Positions 1 through 10,088 of a stretch of 64,000 nucleotides of DNA are shown here, one piece after another. The notes under the pieces are model-generated. The model did no database searches and had not been told where the DNA came from. It saw nothing but the letters and a program-made list of their open reading frames with translations. Position 1 is the first letter of the stretch; every line of letters begins with the position of its first letter. The stretch is from Pseudovibrio axinellae (lineage in GTDB: Bacteria; Pseudomonadota; Alphaproteobacteria; Rhizobiales; Stappiaceae): contig NZ_FOFM01000006.1 of assembly GCF_900110875.1 (NCBI RefSeq), positions 62,001 to 126,000 on the forward strand, given 5' to 3'. The position numbers were made by a program, and so were the translations under genes.

Positions 1-572
1 CCAAACACCAGAAGATGGAAGGCTCCGCCTTCTTCTGGCGCGTTGAAAGCCTGCCCACAAACTGCAATCACATTGTCACGCAGCGGATTTCCCGTCATGC
101 TCGCTTTTGCTGAAAGATCTGCTGGCAGCGTTTTCAGCGGAAAGCTGGTTGCAACAGCATTTGCGCCCTTAGCAAGCATCCGGTTTGCCCGCCCCATCAC
201 AGCATTAGCTTCATGCAAAATGGAAGGTACACCAAGGAGCCGCGCTGCAAACATTGGCGGAAACGTCGGGTATCCACCAAATCCAACAATTGCAGCAGGC
301 TTGGCTGCGCGAATTGCTTTCATAGCCTGCAAAGTCCCCAGACCCAACTTCACAGCTGTTTTCATCAAAGAAATAGGGTTCTTGCTACGAATGGTATCGC
401 TCTTAACCAGATGAACTCTGTCAGCTGGAAATCCACTGCCGTACTTATCAGCACGGCTGTCGGTGATAAGCTCAACACCATACCCACGGCGCTTCAGCTC
501 ACTGGCTAGCGCTTGTGCAGGAAACAGGTGACCACCTGAACCTCCAGCTGTGAGCATAATCTTAGGCTTCAT
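1..572 (-). CDS. murG: MurG, UDP-GlcNAc:lipid I transferase (N-terminal part)
   Basis: MurG adds GlcNAc to lipid I at the inner face of the membrane and so makes lipid II. Only the first ~190 codons lie in the window; the rest runs off the left edge. The start reads MKPKIMLTAGGSGGHLFPA, which carries the glycine-rich GGSGGH loop of the N-terminal Rossmann domain. Later comes VGFGGYPTFPP and then HEANAVMGRAN, both typical of MurG. The ATG at 572 is preceded by GGAGA about 5 nt upstream. It lies 27 nt downstream of ftsW in the dcw cluster, where murG normally follows ftsW. Family and role are certain; only completeness is unknown. Confidence 0.96.
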   Translation of the reverse strand, partial: MKPKIMLTAGGSGGHLFPAQALASELKRRGYGVELITDSRADKYGSGFPADRVHLVKSDTIRSKNPISLMKTAVKLGLGTLQAMKAIRAAKPAAIVGFGGYPTFPPMFAARLLGVPSILHEANAVMGRANRMLAKGANAVATSFPLKTLPADLSAKASMTGNPLRDNVIAVCGQAFNAPEEGGAFHLLVF

Positions 573-599
573 TTCATTCTCCGACACAGGCAAAACTCT

Positions 600-1757
600 T
601 TAGGCGTGCTGCACAGGGGCAGAACGGGAAACTGTAATAATCGGGTTCTTGCGTGGCTGAGGACGTTTGCGCGTCAACGCCAGAACAAAACCCATCGTGA
701 GGGAAATCGCCATCAACGACGACACCCCAGAAGAAATCAGCGGAAGCGTCATCCCTTTGGATGGCATGAGGTTGAGATTCACGGCCATATTGATGCAGCT
801 TTGCAACCCAAACATCACAATCAGACCGGAAGAGGCAAGACGGCCAAACGGATCCTGATCCTGCGTTGACATATGGAGGCCCCGAAGCACCACAAACGCA
901 AACACCGTCACCAGCAAAACGCAAACAATGATGCCGTATTCCTCAGCAGCGACAGCAAAGACGAAATCCGTGTGACTATCAGGCAGGATGCGCTTCACCG
1001 TACCTTCACCCACGCCGCGCCCCAGCCAGCCACCTGCGATGAAAGAGTCAATCGCCTTATCAATTTGGTAGGTATCACCAGAAGTAGGGTCCAGAAAACG
1101 CATGATACGCCCGCGAACGTGCGGCAGATATGTAAATCCGGCTACAACGCCCAAAACCCCAGAAATGCCAAGCGGAACAATTGCAAACCACGAAAGCCCA
1201 TTGAGGAAGAACAAAGCAAACAGCACAATGGTCAGCAGCATCGTCTGACCAAAATCAGGCTGGGCAATCAGCATCGCCGCCACAATTCCAAACAGAATAA
1301 TGGAAAGCAGTTGCCCCGGAATATCCTGTGCTTTGCGCCCTTCTGACAACAAAAACGCAACAATGACCACAAGTGCTGGCTTGATGAACTCTGAGGGCTG
1401 GATTGAAACACCGAACAGGCTGACCCAGCGCCGAGCCCCTTTGATGTCTGCCCCAAAGAACAACGTACCAAGCAGCAAAACCAGCATTGCGCAGAACACC
1501 AGTAAGGCGACCCGTCGCACATACCTTGGCGACAGAGCAGAAATGCCCAGCATCAATGCGATACTTGGGACGAGGAACATGGCCTGTTTCTTCACAAAGT
1601 AAAAGCTCTCAAGCCCGATACGCTCGGCAACAGGAGGGCTTGCGGCCAAAGACAGAACCAGACCCGAGACCATAAGCGTAAAAATGCCAATCAGCATGTA
1701 ACGATCAATCGTCCAAAGCCATTCAGCAAAAGCACTGCGATCTGTACGAGAAACCAT
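600..1757 (-). CDS. ftsW: FtsW, division-specific SEDS glycosyltransferase
   Basis: This is a 385-residue polytopic membrane protein of the SEDS family, which polymerises lipid II into septal glycan together with the class b PBP FtsI. About ten hydrophobic segments are visible. Family signatures include GARRWVSLFGVSIQPSEFIKPA (residues roughly 105-125) and PSKGMTLPLISSGVSS near the C-terminus. Its ATG overlaps the murD TAA by one base (TAATG), which implies translational coupling. The gene order murD-ftsW-murG supports FtsW rather than RodA. The C-terminal tail is basic and cytoplasmic, as usual. Confidence 0.95.
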   Translation of the reverse strand: MVSRTDRSAFAEWLWTIDRYMLIGIFTLMVSGLVLSLAASPPVAERIGLESFYFVKKQAMFLVPSIALMLGISALSPRYVRRVALLVFCAMLVLLLGTLFFGADIKGARRWVSLFGVSIQPSEFIKPALVVIVAFLLSEGRKAQDIPGQLLSIILFGIVAAMLIAQPDFGQTMLLTIVLFALFFLNGLSWFAIVPLGISGVLGVVAGFTYLPHVRGRIMRFLDPTSGDTYQIDKAIDSFIAGGWLGRGVGEGTVKRILPDSHTDFVFAVAAEEYGIIVCVLLVTVFAFVVLRGLHMSTQDQDPFGRLASSGLIVMFGLQSCINMAVNLNLMPSKGMTLPLISSGVSSLMAISLTMGFVLALTRKRPQPRKNPIITVSRSAPVQHA

Positions 1758-3157
1758 TAGCGTGTCCCCTCATCCTTCAGCACCTGGGCAGCAGCGATCG
1801 CCGCGCTCTCAAATGCATCACCGCGAATTTCAAAATTCTGGAACTGGTCGAAAGATGCGCATCCCGGGGACAGCAAAACTACCGCCTCCTCGCACGCGTC
1901 CTGTCCAGCATCACGCGCAGCAGCTTCAACGGCAGCCTCAAGGCTTCCAAACTTTTGTGCGCCGACAGCTCCGCCAAGCTGCTGTTCAAACTCCTCAGCT
2001 GCCTCACCAATCAGGTACGCTCGGACAACCTTCGGGAAATAGGATTGAAGCGACGAAATACCACCTGCTTTCGCGCGACCACCTGCGATCCAATAAATCC
2101 GGTCAAATGCTGCCAGCGCATGAGCAGCAGCTTCTGCATTCGTCGCCTTGCTGTCGTTCACAAACAAAACATTGCCAGCCTGAGCAACGGGTTTCATCCG
2201 GTGGGCAAGACCGGGGAAACTAAGCAAAGCGCCAGAGATTTCCTCCAGCTCAAGACCAAGCGCACCACACACCGCAATAGCAGCGGCTGCATTTTGTCCG
2301 TTGTGAGAGCCGCGAAGGGAGTTGGATGAGGACAAGTCCACAACCTCAACGCCCTCGCCTTCAAACACCTCGTAGACGTGACCGTTTTGGGCGTAAACAC
2401 CTGTCTCAACCGCATTTTGACAGGAGATGCATTCAACCGCTTGGTCGCGATCCATCAGGCGCTGAGCGATAGCTGCACTCATCTCATCATCAACGCCCAC
2501 CACAGCCAGTCGCGCCGCTTTAACAACGCGCTCTTTAATAGAGGCGTAGTGATCCATATCCCCATGGCGATCCAAATGATCTGGCGACAGGTTCAATAAA
2601 ACGCCGATATCAGGTGCAAGGCTTGGTGCAAGGTCAATCTGGTAAGAGGAAACCTCAATCACATAAACACTGTCTTCAGAAAGGCTTTCAAGATCAAGAA
2701 CCGGACGGCCAATATTGCCCCCCATCTGCACATCCATTCCACACTCACTCAAAAGATGTGAAATCAATGCAGTGGTCGTCGACTTACCGTTGGTTCCTGT
2801 GATGGCGACAAAAGCAGCTTCAGGACACGTGGCCTCGCGCTCATTCACAAACAGCTCGATATCGCCAATGACCGATACTCCAGCCTCCTGCGCCCGAACC
2901 ACAACCCAATGCGGCTGCGGGTGAGTAAGCGGCACACCTGGAGCAACAATCAGCGCTTCATAACGCGACATATCTGCTTCTCGCAGATCGATAATCGCCA
3001 GCCCTTGCTCTTCAGCAGCAGCAACACGCTCTGTGCTGTCGTCCCACACATCAACACGAGCCCCACCAGCCTCAAGCGCACGTGCAGTTGCAAGCCCGGA
3101 CCCGCCAAGCCCAAACAGTGCAACTTCTTTGCCAGCCAAATGCCGAATGGGGATCAT
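1757..3157 (-). CDS. murD: MurD, UDP-MurNAc-L-Ala:D-glutamate ligase
   Basis: This 466-residue cytoplasmic ATP-dependent ligase adds D-Glu to UDP-MurNAc-L-Ala. Visible signatures are the N-terminal GLGGSGLATARALEAGG Rossmann motif, the P-loop AITGTNGKSTTTALI (residues ~118-132), SYQIDLAP, LNLSPDHLDRHG, and the C-terminal NDSKATNAEAA and LLSPGCASFDQF motifs that are diagnostic of MurD. It lies 11 nt downstream of mraY and is coupled by overlap to ftsW. Length and motifs are normal and the protein looks fully functional. Confidence 0.97.
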   Translation of the reverse strand: MIPIRHLAGKEVALFGLGGSGLATARALEAGGARVDVWDDSTERVAAAEEQGLAIIDLREADMSRYEALIVAPGVPLTHPQPHWVVVRAQEAGVSVIGDIELFVNEREATCPEAAFVAITGTNGKSTTTALISHLLSECGMDVQMGGNIGRPVLDLESLSEDSVYVIEVSSYQIDLAPSLAPDIGVLLNLSPDHLDRHGDMDHYASIKERVVKAARLAVVGVDDEMSAAIAQRLMDRDQAVECISCQNAVETGVYAQNGHVYEVFEGEGVEVVDLSSSNSLRGSHNGQNAAAAIAVCGALGLELEEISGALLSFPGLAHRMKPVAQAGNVLFVNDSKATNAEAAAHALAAFDRIYWIAGGRAKAGGISSLQSYFPKVVRAYLIGEAAEEFEQQLGGAVGAQKFGSLEAAVEAAARDAGQDACEEAVVLLSPGCASFDQFQNFEIRGDAFESAAIAAAQVLKDEGTR

Positions 3158-3168
3158 ATCATTCTCTC

Positions 3169-4254
3169 CTAGCGCAGTTTCAGTGTGGCAAGCCCGACCA
3201 GAGCCAGCACAACAGCAATAATCCAGAAGCGAATAACCACCTGACTTTCAGTCCAGCCCAGATGCTCAAAATGATGGTGAATAGGTGCCATGCGGAACAC
3301 ACGCTTCCCCGTCAGCTTGAAAGAAGCAACCTGAACGATCACAGAAACAGCTTCCAGCACAAACAGGCCGCCAATGATCGCCAGAACAATCTCGTGTTTT
3401 GTTGCAACTGCGATCGCGCCCAGCATTCCGCCCAGAGCAAGGGAACCGGTATCCCCCATGAAGATTGCAGCAGGAGGCGCATTAAACCACAAGAACCCAA
3501 GGCCAGCGCCAATCACAGCACCACACAGCACCGCAAGCTCACCAGTTCCGCGCACATGATGGATCTGCAGATACTCAGAAAACACCGCATTACCGGTCAG
3601 GTATGCCACCAACCCGAAAGAGGCGGCAGCAATCATCACAGGCACAATTGCCAAGCCATCTAAACCATCAGTCAGGTTCACCGCATTGCCCGCGCCAACA
3701 ACCACAAAGGCAGCGAATGGGATGAAGAACAAACCAAGGTTCAGCGTCAACTCTTTGAAGAACGGAAAGCCGATACTCGTAGAAAATGGCTCAGCATCCA
3801 ACAACGTCACAGCAAAAGCTGCGATTCCGGCAATCAAAAACTCAAGTCCTAAACGCGCCTTACCACCAAAGCCTTTATGGGAGGATTTGGTGACCTTAAG
3901 ATAATCATCATAAAAGCCGATAAGACCGAAACCAACCGTCACACCAAGTACGATCCACGTATATGGATTACGCAAATCTGCCCAAAGCAACGTCGCAACG
4001 ATCATTCCCGAAAGGATCATCAGGCCGCCCATGGTTGGCGTACCTTTTTTGGTCAACAAATGACTTGCAGGTCCATCTTCACGAATAGGCTGGCCATGCC
4101 CCTGACGCAACCGGAGCGCAGCAATAATGCGAGGGCCGAACAAAAACACAAAGAGCAGCGCAGTCATAATGGCGCCGCCAGTACGGAACGTAATGTATTT
4201 AAATACGTTGAGAGCTGAGAAGTGTGGGGCCAGCTCTCCTAGCAAGTATAGCAT
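3169..4254 (-). CDS. mraY: MraY, phospho-MurNAc-pentapeptide translocase
   Basis: MraY is a 361-residue integral membrane enzyme that transfers phospho-MurNAc-pentapeptide to undecaprenyl phosphate and makes lipid I. The catalytic aspartate pair is in [13 protein letters not shown]. The conserved [15 protein letters not shown] loop and the [14 protein letters not shown] histidine cluster are intact. About ten membrane segments are evident. It is 10 nt downstream of the murE-murF fusion and 11 nt upstream of murD, so it is clearly part of one operon. Confidence 0.97.
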   Translation of the reverse strand: MLYLLGELAPHFSALNVFKYITFRTGGAIMTALLFVFLFGPRIIAALRLRQGHGQPIREDGPASHLLTKKGTPTMGGLMILSGMIVATLLWADLRNPYTWIVLGVTVGFGLIGFYDDYLKVTKSSHKGFGGKARLGLEFLIAGIAAFAVTLLDAEPFSTSIGFPFFKELTLNLGLFFIPFAAFVVVGAGNAVNLTDGLDGLAIVPVMIAAASFGLVAYLTGNAVFSEYLQIHHVRGTGELAVLCGAVIGAGLGFLWFNAPPAAIFMGDTGSLALGGMLGAIAVATKHEIVLAIIGGLFVLEAVSVIVQVASFKLTGKRVFRMAPIHHHFEHLGWTESQVVIRFWIIAVVLALVGLATLKLR

Positions 4255-4264
4255 TTATACAACC

Positions 4265-7200
4265 TCAGGACTCACCGGCAGCAGCCGGTTCAGGAAAACG
4301 TTTCTTCAAAGCATCCACCAATGGCCCCATACGGGTACCCAGGGAGCCCTTTATCATGACGATATCGTTGGGACGCACGTCCGACAGCAGCTGTTTTTCC
4401 AGTTTGTCGGAGGTCTCTGAATAGGCGCCTCTGGAGTGTGCAGGCAACCGTTCCCACAGCACCTTCATGTGAGTACCCACACAATAAACCATATCGATCT
4501 TGCCAAGCTCTAATTCACGCGCAAGGTCCGCGTGCAACTTATCAGTATCTGCACCTAATTCGAGCATATCGCCCAAAACAGCAACGCGGCGTCCGTTCTT
4601 GGCAACAGGCAGCTCAGCAACCAGCTTGATGGCTGCTTTCATGCTTGCAGGGTTTGCGTTGTAGCTCTCGTCAATCAGCAGCGCAGTCCCACCATTCACA
4701 TCCAGCACACTCTGCGCACCGCGCCCTTTTGGCGCCGACATATCCGCCAGCGCAAGGCCCGCAAACGCAAGGTTGGCACCCAGCTCCATCACGCCCGTCA
4801 ATACGCCCAGTGAGTTGATGACATGGTGAACACCAGGAGCGCCAATTTTGTAGGAGATTTCCTGTCCCAAAATGCTGGCATTCAAGCAAGAGCAATCCGG
4901 ATTAACAGCCACTTTTTTAGCAACGGATTGCGCTCCGGGCTGCATACCAAAGCTGACAATGTTCCTCACACCCGCAACAGCGGCCAGATAACGCAACAAA
5001 TCATATTGTCTGTTATCGCGGTTCAAGATGGCGACACCACCGCGTTCAATGCCAGAAAAGATCTCGGCTTTTGCGCGGGCGATGTCCTCAACAGAGTTAA
5101 ACGCTTCCAGATGTACCGGCTCAACTGTGGTTACAATCGCAACATGTGGACGCACCATCTTCACAAGGGGCGTGATTTCGCCGCGATGGTTCATGCCAAT
5201 CTCGAAAATACCAAATTCGGTATCTGCATGCATACGCGCAAGCGTGAGGGGCACCCCCCAATGATTGTTAAAACTGGCAACAGGAGCATGGGTGAAACCA
5301 GACTTAGACAAACAAAGCCGTAAGGCTTCTTTCGTTCCCGTCTTACCAACAGAGCCAGTCACTGCAATGATACGTGCTTTTGTACGTGCACGAGCAGCAA
5401 TACCTAGCCGCTCAAGTGCCTTCAGCACATCAGCAACCGCAACGTACCGGCCACCCTCTGGCAGTTCTCCGAGCTTTTCGCGTGAGACAACCGCAACACA
5501 GGCCCCCGCCTCAACTGCGTCCATTGCAAAAGAGTGCCCGTCAAAGTTTTCGCCTTTGATGGAGAAGTACGCTTCCCCTTTTTGAACACTGCGACTGTCA
5601 ATGGATATGCCCGTAATATCAGAACTCACATCACCATGAACATCACCATCCACGGCTTCAAGAAAATCAGCAAGCGTCCATAGTGGCCCACGATCAATAT
5701 CAGGCAGTTCAATCATTTGCTGCTCATATTCCGACTTAACTTCTGGATCCAGTAGGTTGATGTGAGGGACGATAGTCCAGTCAGGCTTGTCTATTGCGGA
5801 CTTGGGTAAAAGTGTTTTCGCAAGTGCTTTTTTAATGTTTACAGGAGCAACTGCAGCCGGAACGCTCAAAGTAAGATCTGGCTTACTCGGCGCGTCAGGC
5901 TCAGCTACGATTTCAGGCTCAACAAAAACGTCTGGCTCTGAATCCTGCGATACATCGTCAATTGCAACTTGCGCAACCTCCTGAGCACTGTCATCCGCAA
6001 CAATTTCGCCGGCTTCGCTTGCCTCTAATTCACTAAGTATCTCGTCTTCAAGTGCCTCTTGGGAGACAAGAGTGTCGTCCGCAGTGCTTTGCGCATCCAG
6101 ATCATGGTCAGAGCCGTCTTTATGCATGTGCCCAGTATCGACCAGTTCCTCACGCTTAGACGTATCACCTTCAGATAACAGTCGATCCGCATCTTTCTGG
6201 TCAATGTCCTCACCAGAAACAGGAACTTCGAACTCTTTGAAACCGTCTTTGACGGCAGCAAGAAGCGCTTCATCATCAAGCGCTTCATCATCAAGCGCCT
6301 CAGCATTATCTTCAGCCCCGTCATCTGCAAGCAGGTCCATCTCACTCAAATCAAGAGAAAGTTCTGGGGTACCCTCTTGTGATGACACAGGAAGCCCACT
6401 TTCCTCAGCCGCCAATGCAAGTGCACTGCGCGCCTCGTCATGATCAGAAAAAGGTAAAACCTCAGTCCCGACAATCTGTCCGGTTTCATGACCTTTGCCA
6501 GCTATGCAAAGCACGTCGCCGTCTTGCAACATGCCAACGGCCTGTCGGATAGCAAGCGCTCGATCACCAATCTCAAGTGCGCCGGGGCAAGCAGCAACAA
6601 TCTCAGCACGAATGCTATCAGCATCTTCAGTACGCGGATTATCATCTGTAACGATAGAAACGTCAGCAAGGCGCGACGAGATTTCTCCCATCAACGCTCG
6701 TTTTCCTGTATCACGGTCGCCGCCACAGCCAAATACACTGATCAGTCGTCCTGAAGCGAACGGACGCAGCGCTGCAAGTACATTTTCCAAGGCCTCTGGT
6801 TTGTGAGCGTAGTCAACAAACACCAAAGCACCGTTCTCACGTGAGCCAACATGCTCAATGCGTCCCGGCGCACCCTGCAACACAGTAAGAGCTTCCAAAG
6901 CAATTTGCAGCGGCACGCCTGCGCTAATTGCCAATCCCGCAGCCATCAAAGCATTGGAAACCTGGAAATCACCCGCCAGAGGCAGCGCTACAGAAAACAC
7001 ACCTTCGCTCGTTTCAAGCTGAAGGACCTGACTAAAGCCCTCAGGCTCGACACTTAGTAGCTTAAGATTATCTCCGAAGAAGCCAACCGTAAAGATCTTA
7101 AGGCTTCGCTCTTCTGCAACTGCCAAAACGCGGTCGGCGAATTGTGTTTCCGGATCAACAACAATCACACCATCAGCAGGTAGAATTTCCTTAAACAAAC

Positions 7201-7885
7201 GCAGTTTGGCGTTTAAATATTCTTCGATGGTCGCATGGTAGTCCATGTGATCACGGCCAAGGTTGGTGAACCCAGCTGCAACAATGCGCACACCATCAAG
7301 ACGATGCTGGTCAAGCCCGTGGCTCGACGCTTCCATCGCCGCATGCGTGACCCCGTCCTCGACAAGTTGCTTGAGGTCTTCATGCAGCGATACCGGATCA
7401 GGCGTCGTCAAGCCACCATAGCTTTGGCCTGTGGAGGTGACTGTACCAATTGTTCCAAGACTTGCAGAGACATGACCTGCGTATTCAAAGATCTGCCGCA
7501 CAAACACAGCCACTGACGTTTTGCCAGCCGTGCCGGTCACTGCGACCATCCTCTCAGGCTGCGCTCCCGAGAACCTGGCAGCCATCAATGCCAGCTCTTT
7601 GCGCGCATCGATTGCAGCGATCAAAGAAACCGTCTGAGCCTGCGCACGCACCTCATCAGTAATCCGCTCAGCATCAATCAGAACAGCAGCAGCACCTGCC
7701 TCTACAGCTTGCGGTATAAACTTGGCGCCATCAACTTTAGCCCCGCTCACCGCAGCAAACACAAAACCGGGCTTCACTGCCCGGCTATCCGCAGTAAGTC
7801 CTGAAATGACGACAACAGAATCCCCATCCGGGCCATCAGCACCGGCGAATTCTATCTCTTGATTTGTAAGGTCTTTTAGCAACAT
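4265..7885 (-). CDS. murE-murF: MurE-MurF fusion (meso-DAP ligase / D-Ala-D-Ala ligase) with acidic linker
   Basis: One uninterrupted 1206-codon frame encodes two consecutive cytoplasmic Mur ligases. Residues 1 to ~495 are MurE: the P-loop TGTAGKTS lies at 117-124, and DNPR at 415-418 is the known signature for meso-diaminopimelate as substrate. Residues 724-1206 are MurF: TGSVGKTGTKE lies at 843-853. Between them, residues ~496-723 form a low-complexity Asp/Glu-rich linker containing a small tandem repeat (ALDDE units near 530-540). Met724 (ATG at 5716), just before PLWTLADFLEA, resembles a normal MurF N-terminus and may be a relic or a second start, but only a weak ribosome-binding site precedes it. 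MurE-MurF fusions are known elsewhere, for example in Bordetella. An acidic spacer of this length is unusual. The genes on both sides keep standard dcw order. Confidence 0.95.
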   Translation of the reverse strand: MLLKDLTNQEIEFAGADGPDGDSVVVISGLTADSRAVKPGFVFAAVSGAKVDGAKFIPQAVEAGAAAVLIDAERITDEVRAQAQTVSLIAAIDARKELALMAARFSGAQPERMVAVTGTAGKTSVAVFVRQIFEYAGHVSASLGTIGTVTSTGQSYGGLTTPDPVSLHEDLKQLVEDGVTHAAMEASSHGLDQHRLDGVRIVAAGFTNLGRDHMDYHATIEEYLNAKLRLFKEILPADGVIVVDPETQFADRVLAVAEERSLKIFTVGFFGDNLKLLSVEPEGFSQVLQLETSEGVFSVALPLAGDFQVSNALMAAGLAISAGVPLQIALEALTVLQGAPGRIEHVGSRENGALVFVDYAHKPEALENVLAALRPFASGRLISVFGCGGDRDTGKRALMGEISSRLADVSIVTDDNPRTEDADSIRAEIVAACPGALEIGDRALAIRQAVGMLQDGDVLCIAGKGHETGQIVGTEVLPFSDHDEARSALALAAEESGLPVSSQEGTPELSLDLSEMDLLADDGAEDNAEALDDEALDDEALLAAVKDGFKEFEVPVSGEDIDQKDADRLLSEGDTSKREELVDTGHMHKDGSDHDLDAQSTADDTLVSQEALEDEILSELEASEAGEIVADDSAQEVAQVAIDDVSQDSEPDVFVEPEIVAEPDAPSKPDLTLSVPAAVAPVNIKKALAKTLLPKSAIDKPDWTIVPHINLLDPEVKSEYEQQMIELPDIDRGPLWTLADFLEAVDGDVHGDVSSDITGISIDSRSVQKGEAYFSIKGENFDGHSFAMDAVEAGACVAVVSREKLGELPEGGRYVAVADVLKALERLGIAARARTKARIIAVTGSVGKTGTKEALRLCLSKSGFTHAPVASFNNHWGVPLTLARMHADTEFGIFEIGMNHRGEITPLVKMVRPHVAIVTTVEPVHLEAFNSVEDIARAKAEIFSGIERGGVAILNRDNRQYDLLRYLAAVAGVRNIVSFGMQPGAQSVAKKVAVNPDCSCLNASILGQEISYKIGAPGVHHVINSLGVLTGVMELGANLAFAGLALADMSAPKGRGAQSVLDVNGGTALLIDESYNANPASMKAAIKLVAELPVAKNGRRVAVLGDMLELGADTDKLHADLARELELGKIDMVYCVGTHMKVLWERLPAHSRGAYSETSDKLEKQLLSDVRPNDIVMIKGSLGTRMGPLVDALKKRFPEPAAAGES

Positions 7886-7997
7886 GGCGTCGATATGTCC
7901 GGCCTATGAGACATGAATGTGGCAAAGTAGCATTGAAGGATAATTGTCATCAAATTTCCCCAAATAGACCGTGGATTGCCTCATTCACCTCTCCTGT

Positions 7998-9722
7998 CTA
8001 GTTCCGGTTCTGATAGGAAACCGGAATTGTCTCCGCGTCGTCTGCAAAATCAGGTACCACGCCCAGCATGGGCGCAATTCTTCGAATAATAGATGCAGTG
8101 GTGGGCACAGCGTTCCAGCCAGCAGTGGCGTAGTGCTGCCCTTCTACTTTTTGCGGCTCATCCAACGTAATCAACACCAGGTATTCTGGATCTGACATCG
8201 GGAAGGCGGACATGAATGAGTTTAGATATAAACCCTCCACGTAACGACCATTGACGACCTTTTGCGCCGTACCCGTTTTTCCGCCAACATCATACCCCGG
8301 TACAGCGGCCCGCCGCCCGGAACCTCGCAGCACATTCTCACGATTCAAATAACGAAGGATTTCACTGGTCTCAGGCGAAATCACTTGCGTCGCCAGCTCA
8401 TCGGCTTGCTCTTTGGTACGAGGCAGGAACGTCGGCTCGATATACTTACCGCCATTGACGAGGGTCGCACCTGCGACAGCCATTTGTAGCGGAGTGACAC
8501 CCAATCCGTGACCAAACGAAATGGTCATTGCGGCAAGCTCATTCCATTTTGGAGGCAACAACGGACGCGCTACACCAGGCATCTCTGTTTTCATTTTTTG
8601 CGTCAGGCCAATTTTCTTCAAAAATTCCTGCTGAGCGGGAACCCCTGCCTTCTGCATCATCTTGATAGTGCCAATATTCGAGGAGTAGATAAACACCTCA
8701 GGCACAGACAAAACACGGCGCTTACCATGGTAGTCATCAATCTTTTGCCGCGCCACGCGAATGGGCTTCGTCGCATCAAAGCTATCTTCCAGCTTCACCG
8801 TCCCGCTATCAAGCGCCATAGCAACGGTGATCCCTTTAAAGATCGACCCCATCTCAAACACACCGCCAGTCACGCGGTTCATACGTTCTTTTTCGAGTGC
8901 TTGCTGACGGTTATTGGGATCAAAATCAGGAAGTGAAATCATAGCAATGACCTCACCTGTATCCGCCTTCAAAACCACTCCCATGGCCGCTTTAGCCTTG
9001 TAATACTCCATAGAGCGGCGCAGCTCATCACGCACCGCGTGCTGAACACGCAGATCAACGGAGAGTTCAACCGGCTCCATCATCCGGTCCTGCGTAAAGC
9101 CAAGCTCCTGAAGGTCTTTCAACCAAGCCTGATCGACATATTTCTCCATGCCGGACAGACCCTGATTGTCCACATTCACAGTTCCTAGAATATGGCTGAC
9201 CGTCTGCCCACCTGGATAAAACCGCTTATTGCTTTGACGGAACCCAACGCCCGGAAGCCCCAGAGCATGGATCGCCTGGCGTTGCTCAACACTGATCTCT
9301 CGCTTGAGCCATGTAAACAACGCATTACTTTCAAGGCGCCGTTTAATCGTCGGGTTATCCAACTCGGGCAACACAGAGATCAGGCCATCGAAGACTTCAT
9401 CTTTATCGGGAATTTTGCGTGGCTCAGCATACAGCGCAGCACTCTTGATATCCGTCGCAAGGATTTCTCCGTTGCGATCAACTATATCCGGGCGCGCTTG
9501 AGCAACAGTATTTTGGGCAGCCAAAAACCGCTTTGCCGGGTCACCATCTTGCAAGCCAAGCAAAATAAGCCGACCAGCAATTGCCCCATACACAAGCACA
9601 AAAATCGTCATAGCAAAGAAAATACGAGAACGCCCCGGACCACGAAGCCGGATCGCACTTGTACCGTGCTTCTTAATGCTACTGGTGCGCCTCAAAAAAG
9701 AGCTATCAGCTATTTTGGCCAC
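7998..9722 (-). CDS. ftsI: FtsI (PBP3), septal D,D-transpeptidase
   Basis: This is a 574-residue class b penicillin-binding protein that cross-links septal peptidoglycan with FtsW. A cytoplasmic basic N-terminus and one membrane anchor (residues ~34-55) precede the PBP dimer domain. The transpeptidase domain carries the SxxK motif SIFK (293-296, nucleophile Ser293), SSN (347-349) and KTG (482-484). The start is GTG at 9722, preceded by GGAGGGG, 9 nt after ftsL. A 112-nt gap separates it from murE-murF, the longest gap inside this cluster, and could hold an internal promoter. Confidence 0.96.
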   Translation of the reverse strand: MAKIADSSFLRRTSSIKKHGTSAIRLRGPGRSRIFFAMTIFVLVYGAIAGRLILLGLQDGDPAKRFLAAQNTVAQARPDIVDRNGEILATDIKSAALYAEPRKIPDKDEVFDGLISVLPELDNPTIKRRLESNALFTWLKREISVEQRQAIHALGLPGVGFRQSNKRFYPGGQTVSHILGTVNVDNQGLSGMEKYVDQAWLKDLQELGFTQDRMMEPVELSVDLRVQHAVRDELRRSMEYYKAKAAMGVVLKADTGEVIAMISLPDFDPNNRQQALEKERMNRVTGGVFEMGSIFKGITVAMALDSGTVKLEDSFDATKPIRVARQKIDDYHGKRRVLSVPEVFIYSSNIGTIKMMQKAGVPAQQEFLKKIGLTQKMKTEMPGVARPLLPPKWNELAAMTISFGHGLGVTPLQMAVAGATLVNGGKYIEPTFLPRTKEQADELATQVISPETSEILRYLNRENVLRGSGRRAAVPGYDVGGKTGTAQKVVNGRYVEGLYLNSFMSAFPMSDPEYLVLITLDEPQKVEGQHYATAGWNAVPTTASIIRRIAPMLGVVPDFADDAETIPVSYQNRN

Positions 9723-9731
9723 TAACCCCTC

Positions 9732-10085
9732 CTATTGTACGGACGTAACGCGACTGGCGTAACCGCTCATCGCATCAGCAGAAACCGGTTCCATCAACAC
9801 CGGCTTTACAGGCAGCGCACGCAAGGTCGTAATCTGCTCTGCGCGCAATGGCTCCAGCTTCAAAATATCGTTATAGCGATCCACAATGCCCTGCAGACGT
9901 CCAGGCTGGTTCAATACACTCCACTGCGCCTTATAATAGCGGATTTCATCCTTTTCCTTGGAGATTTCAGCGGAGAGCTGACGCACCTGATCGGCAAGGT
10001 TCTCGTTGGACATCTTGATGTCGTAAACGAGCGCAGCGCCAATAACCACAGCAACAACAAAGAACAGATTGATGAAGCGCAGCAT
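9732..10085 (-). CDS. ftsL: FtsL-like cell-division protein
   Basis: This is a 117-residue bitopic protein with a single N-terminal membrane helix (FINLFFVVAVVIGAALVYDI, residues 4-23). A heptad-rich periplasmic coiled coil follows (LADQVRQLSAEISKEKDEIR), then a conserved-type LNQPGRLQ stretch and an LRALP region. FtsL forms the FtsQLB subcomplex that activates FtsWI. Sequence conservation in this family is low, so the call rests on topology and on its position between rsmH and ftsI, where ftsL always sits. GGGG precedes the ATG and rsmH ends 3 nt upstream. Confidence 0.9.
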   Translation of the reverse strand: MLRFINLFFVVAVVIGAALVYDIKMSNENLADQVRQLSAEISKEKDEIRYYKAQWSVLNQPGRLQGIVDRYNDILKLEPLRAEQITTLRALPVKPVLMEPVSADAMSGYASRVTSVQ

Positions 10086-10088
10086 CGC

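Noticed and set aside
574-924. Minus-strand open frame overlapping the 3' part of ftsW
   Set aside because: Out-of-frame shadow of ftsW; no ribosome-binding site and no protein-like pattern.
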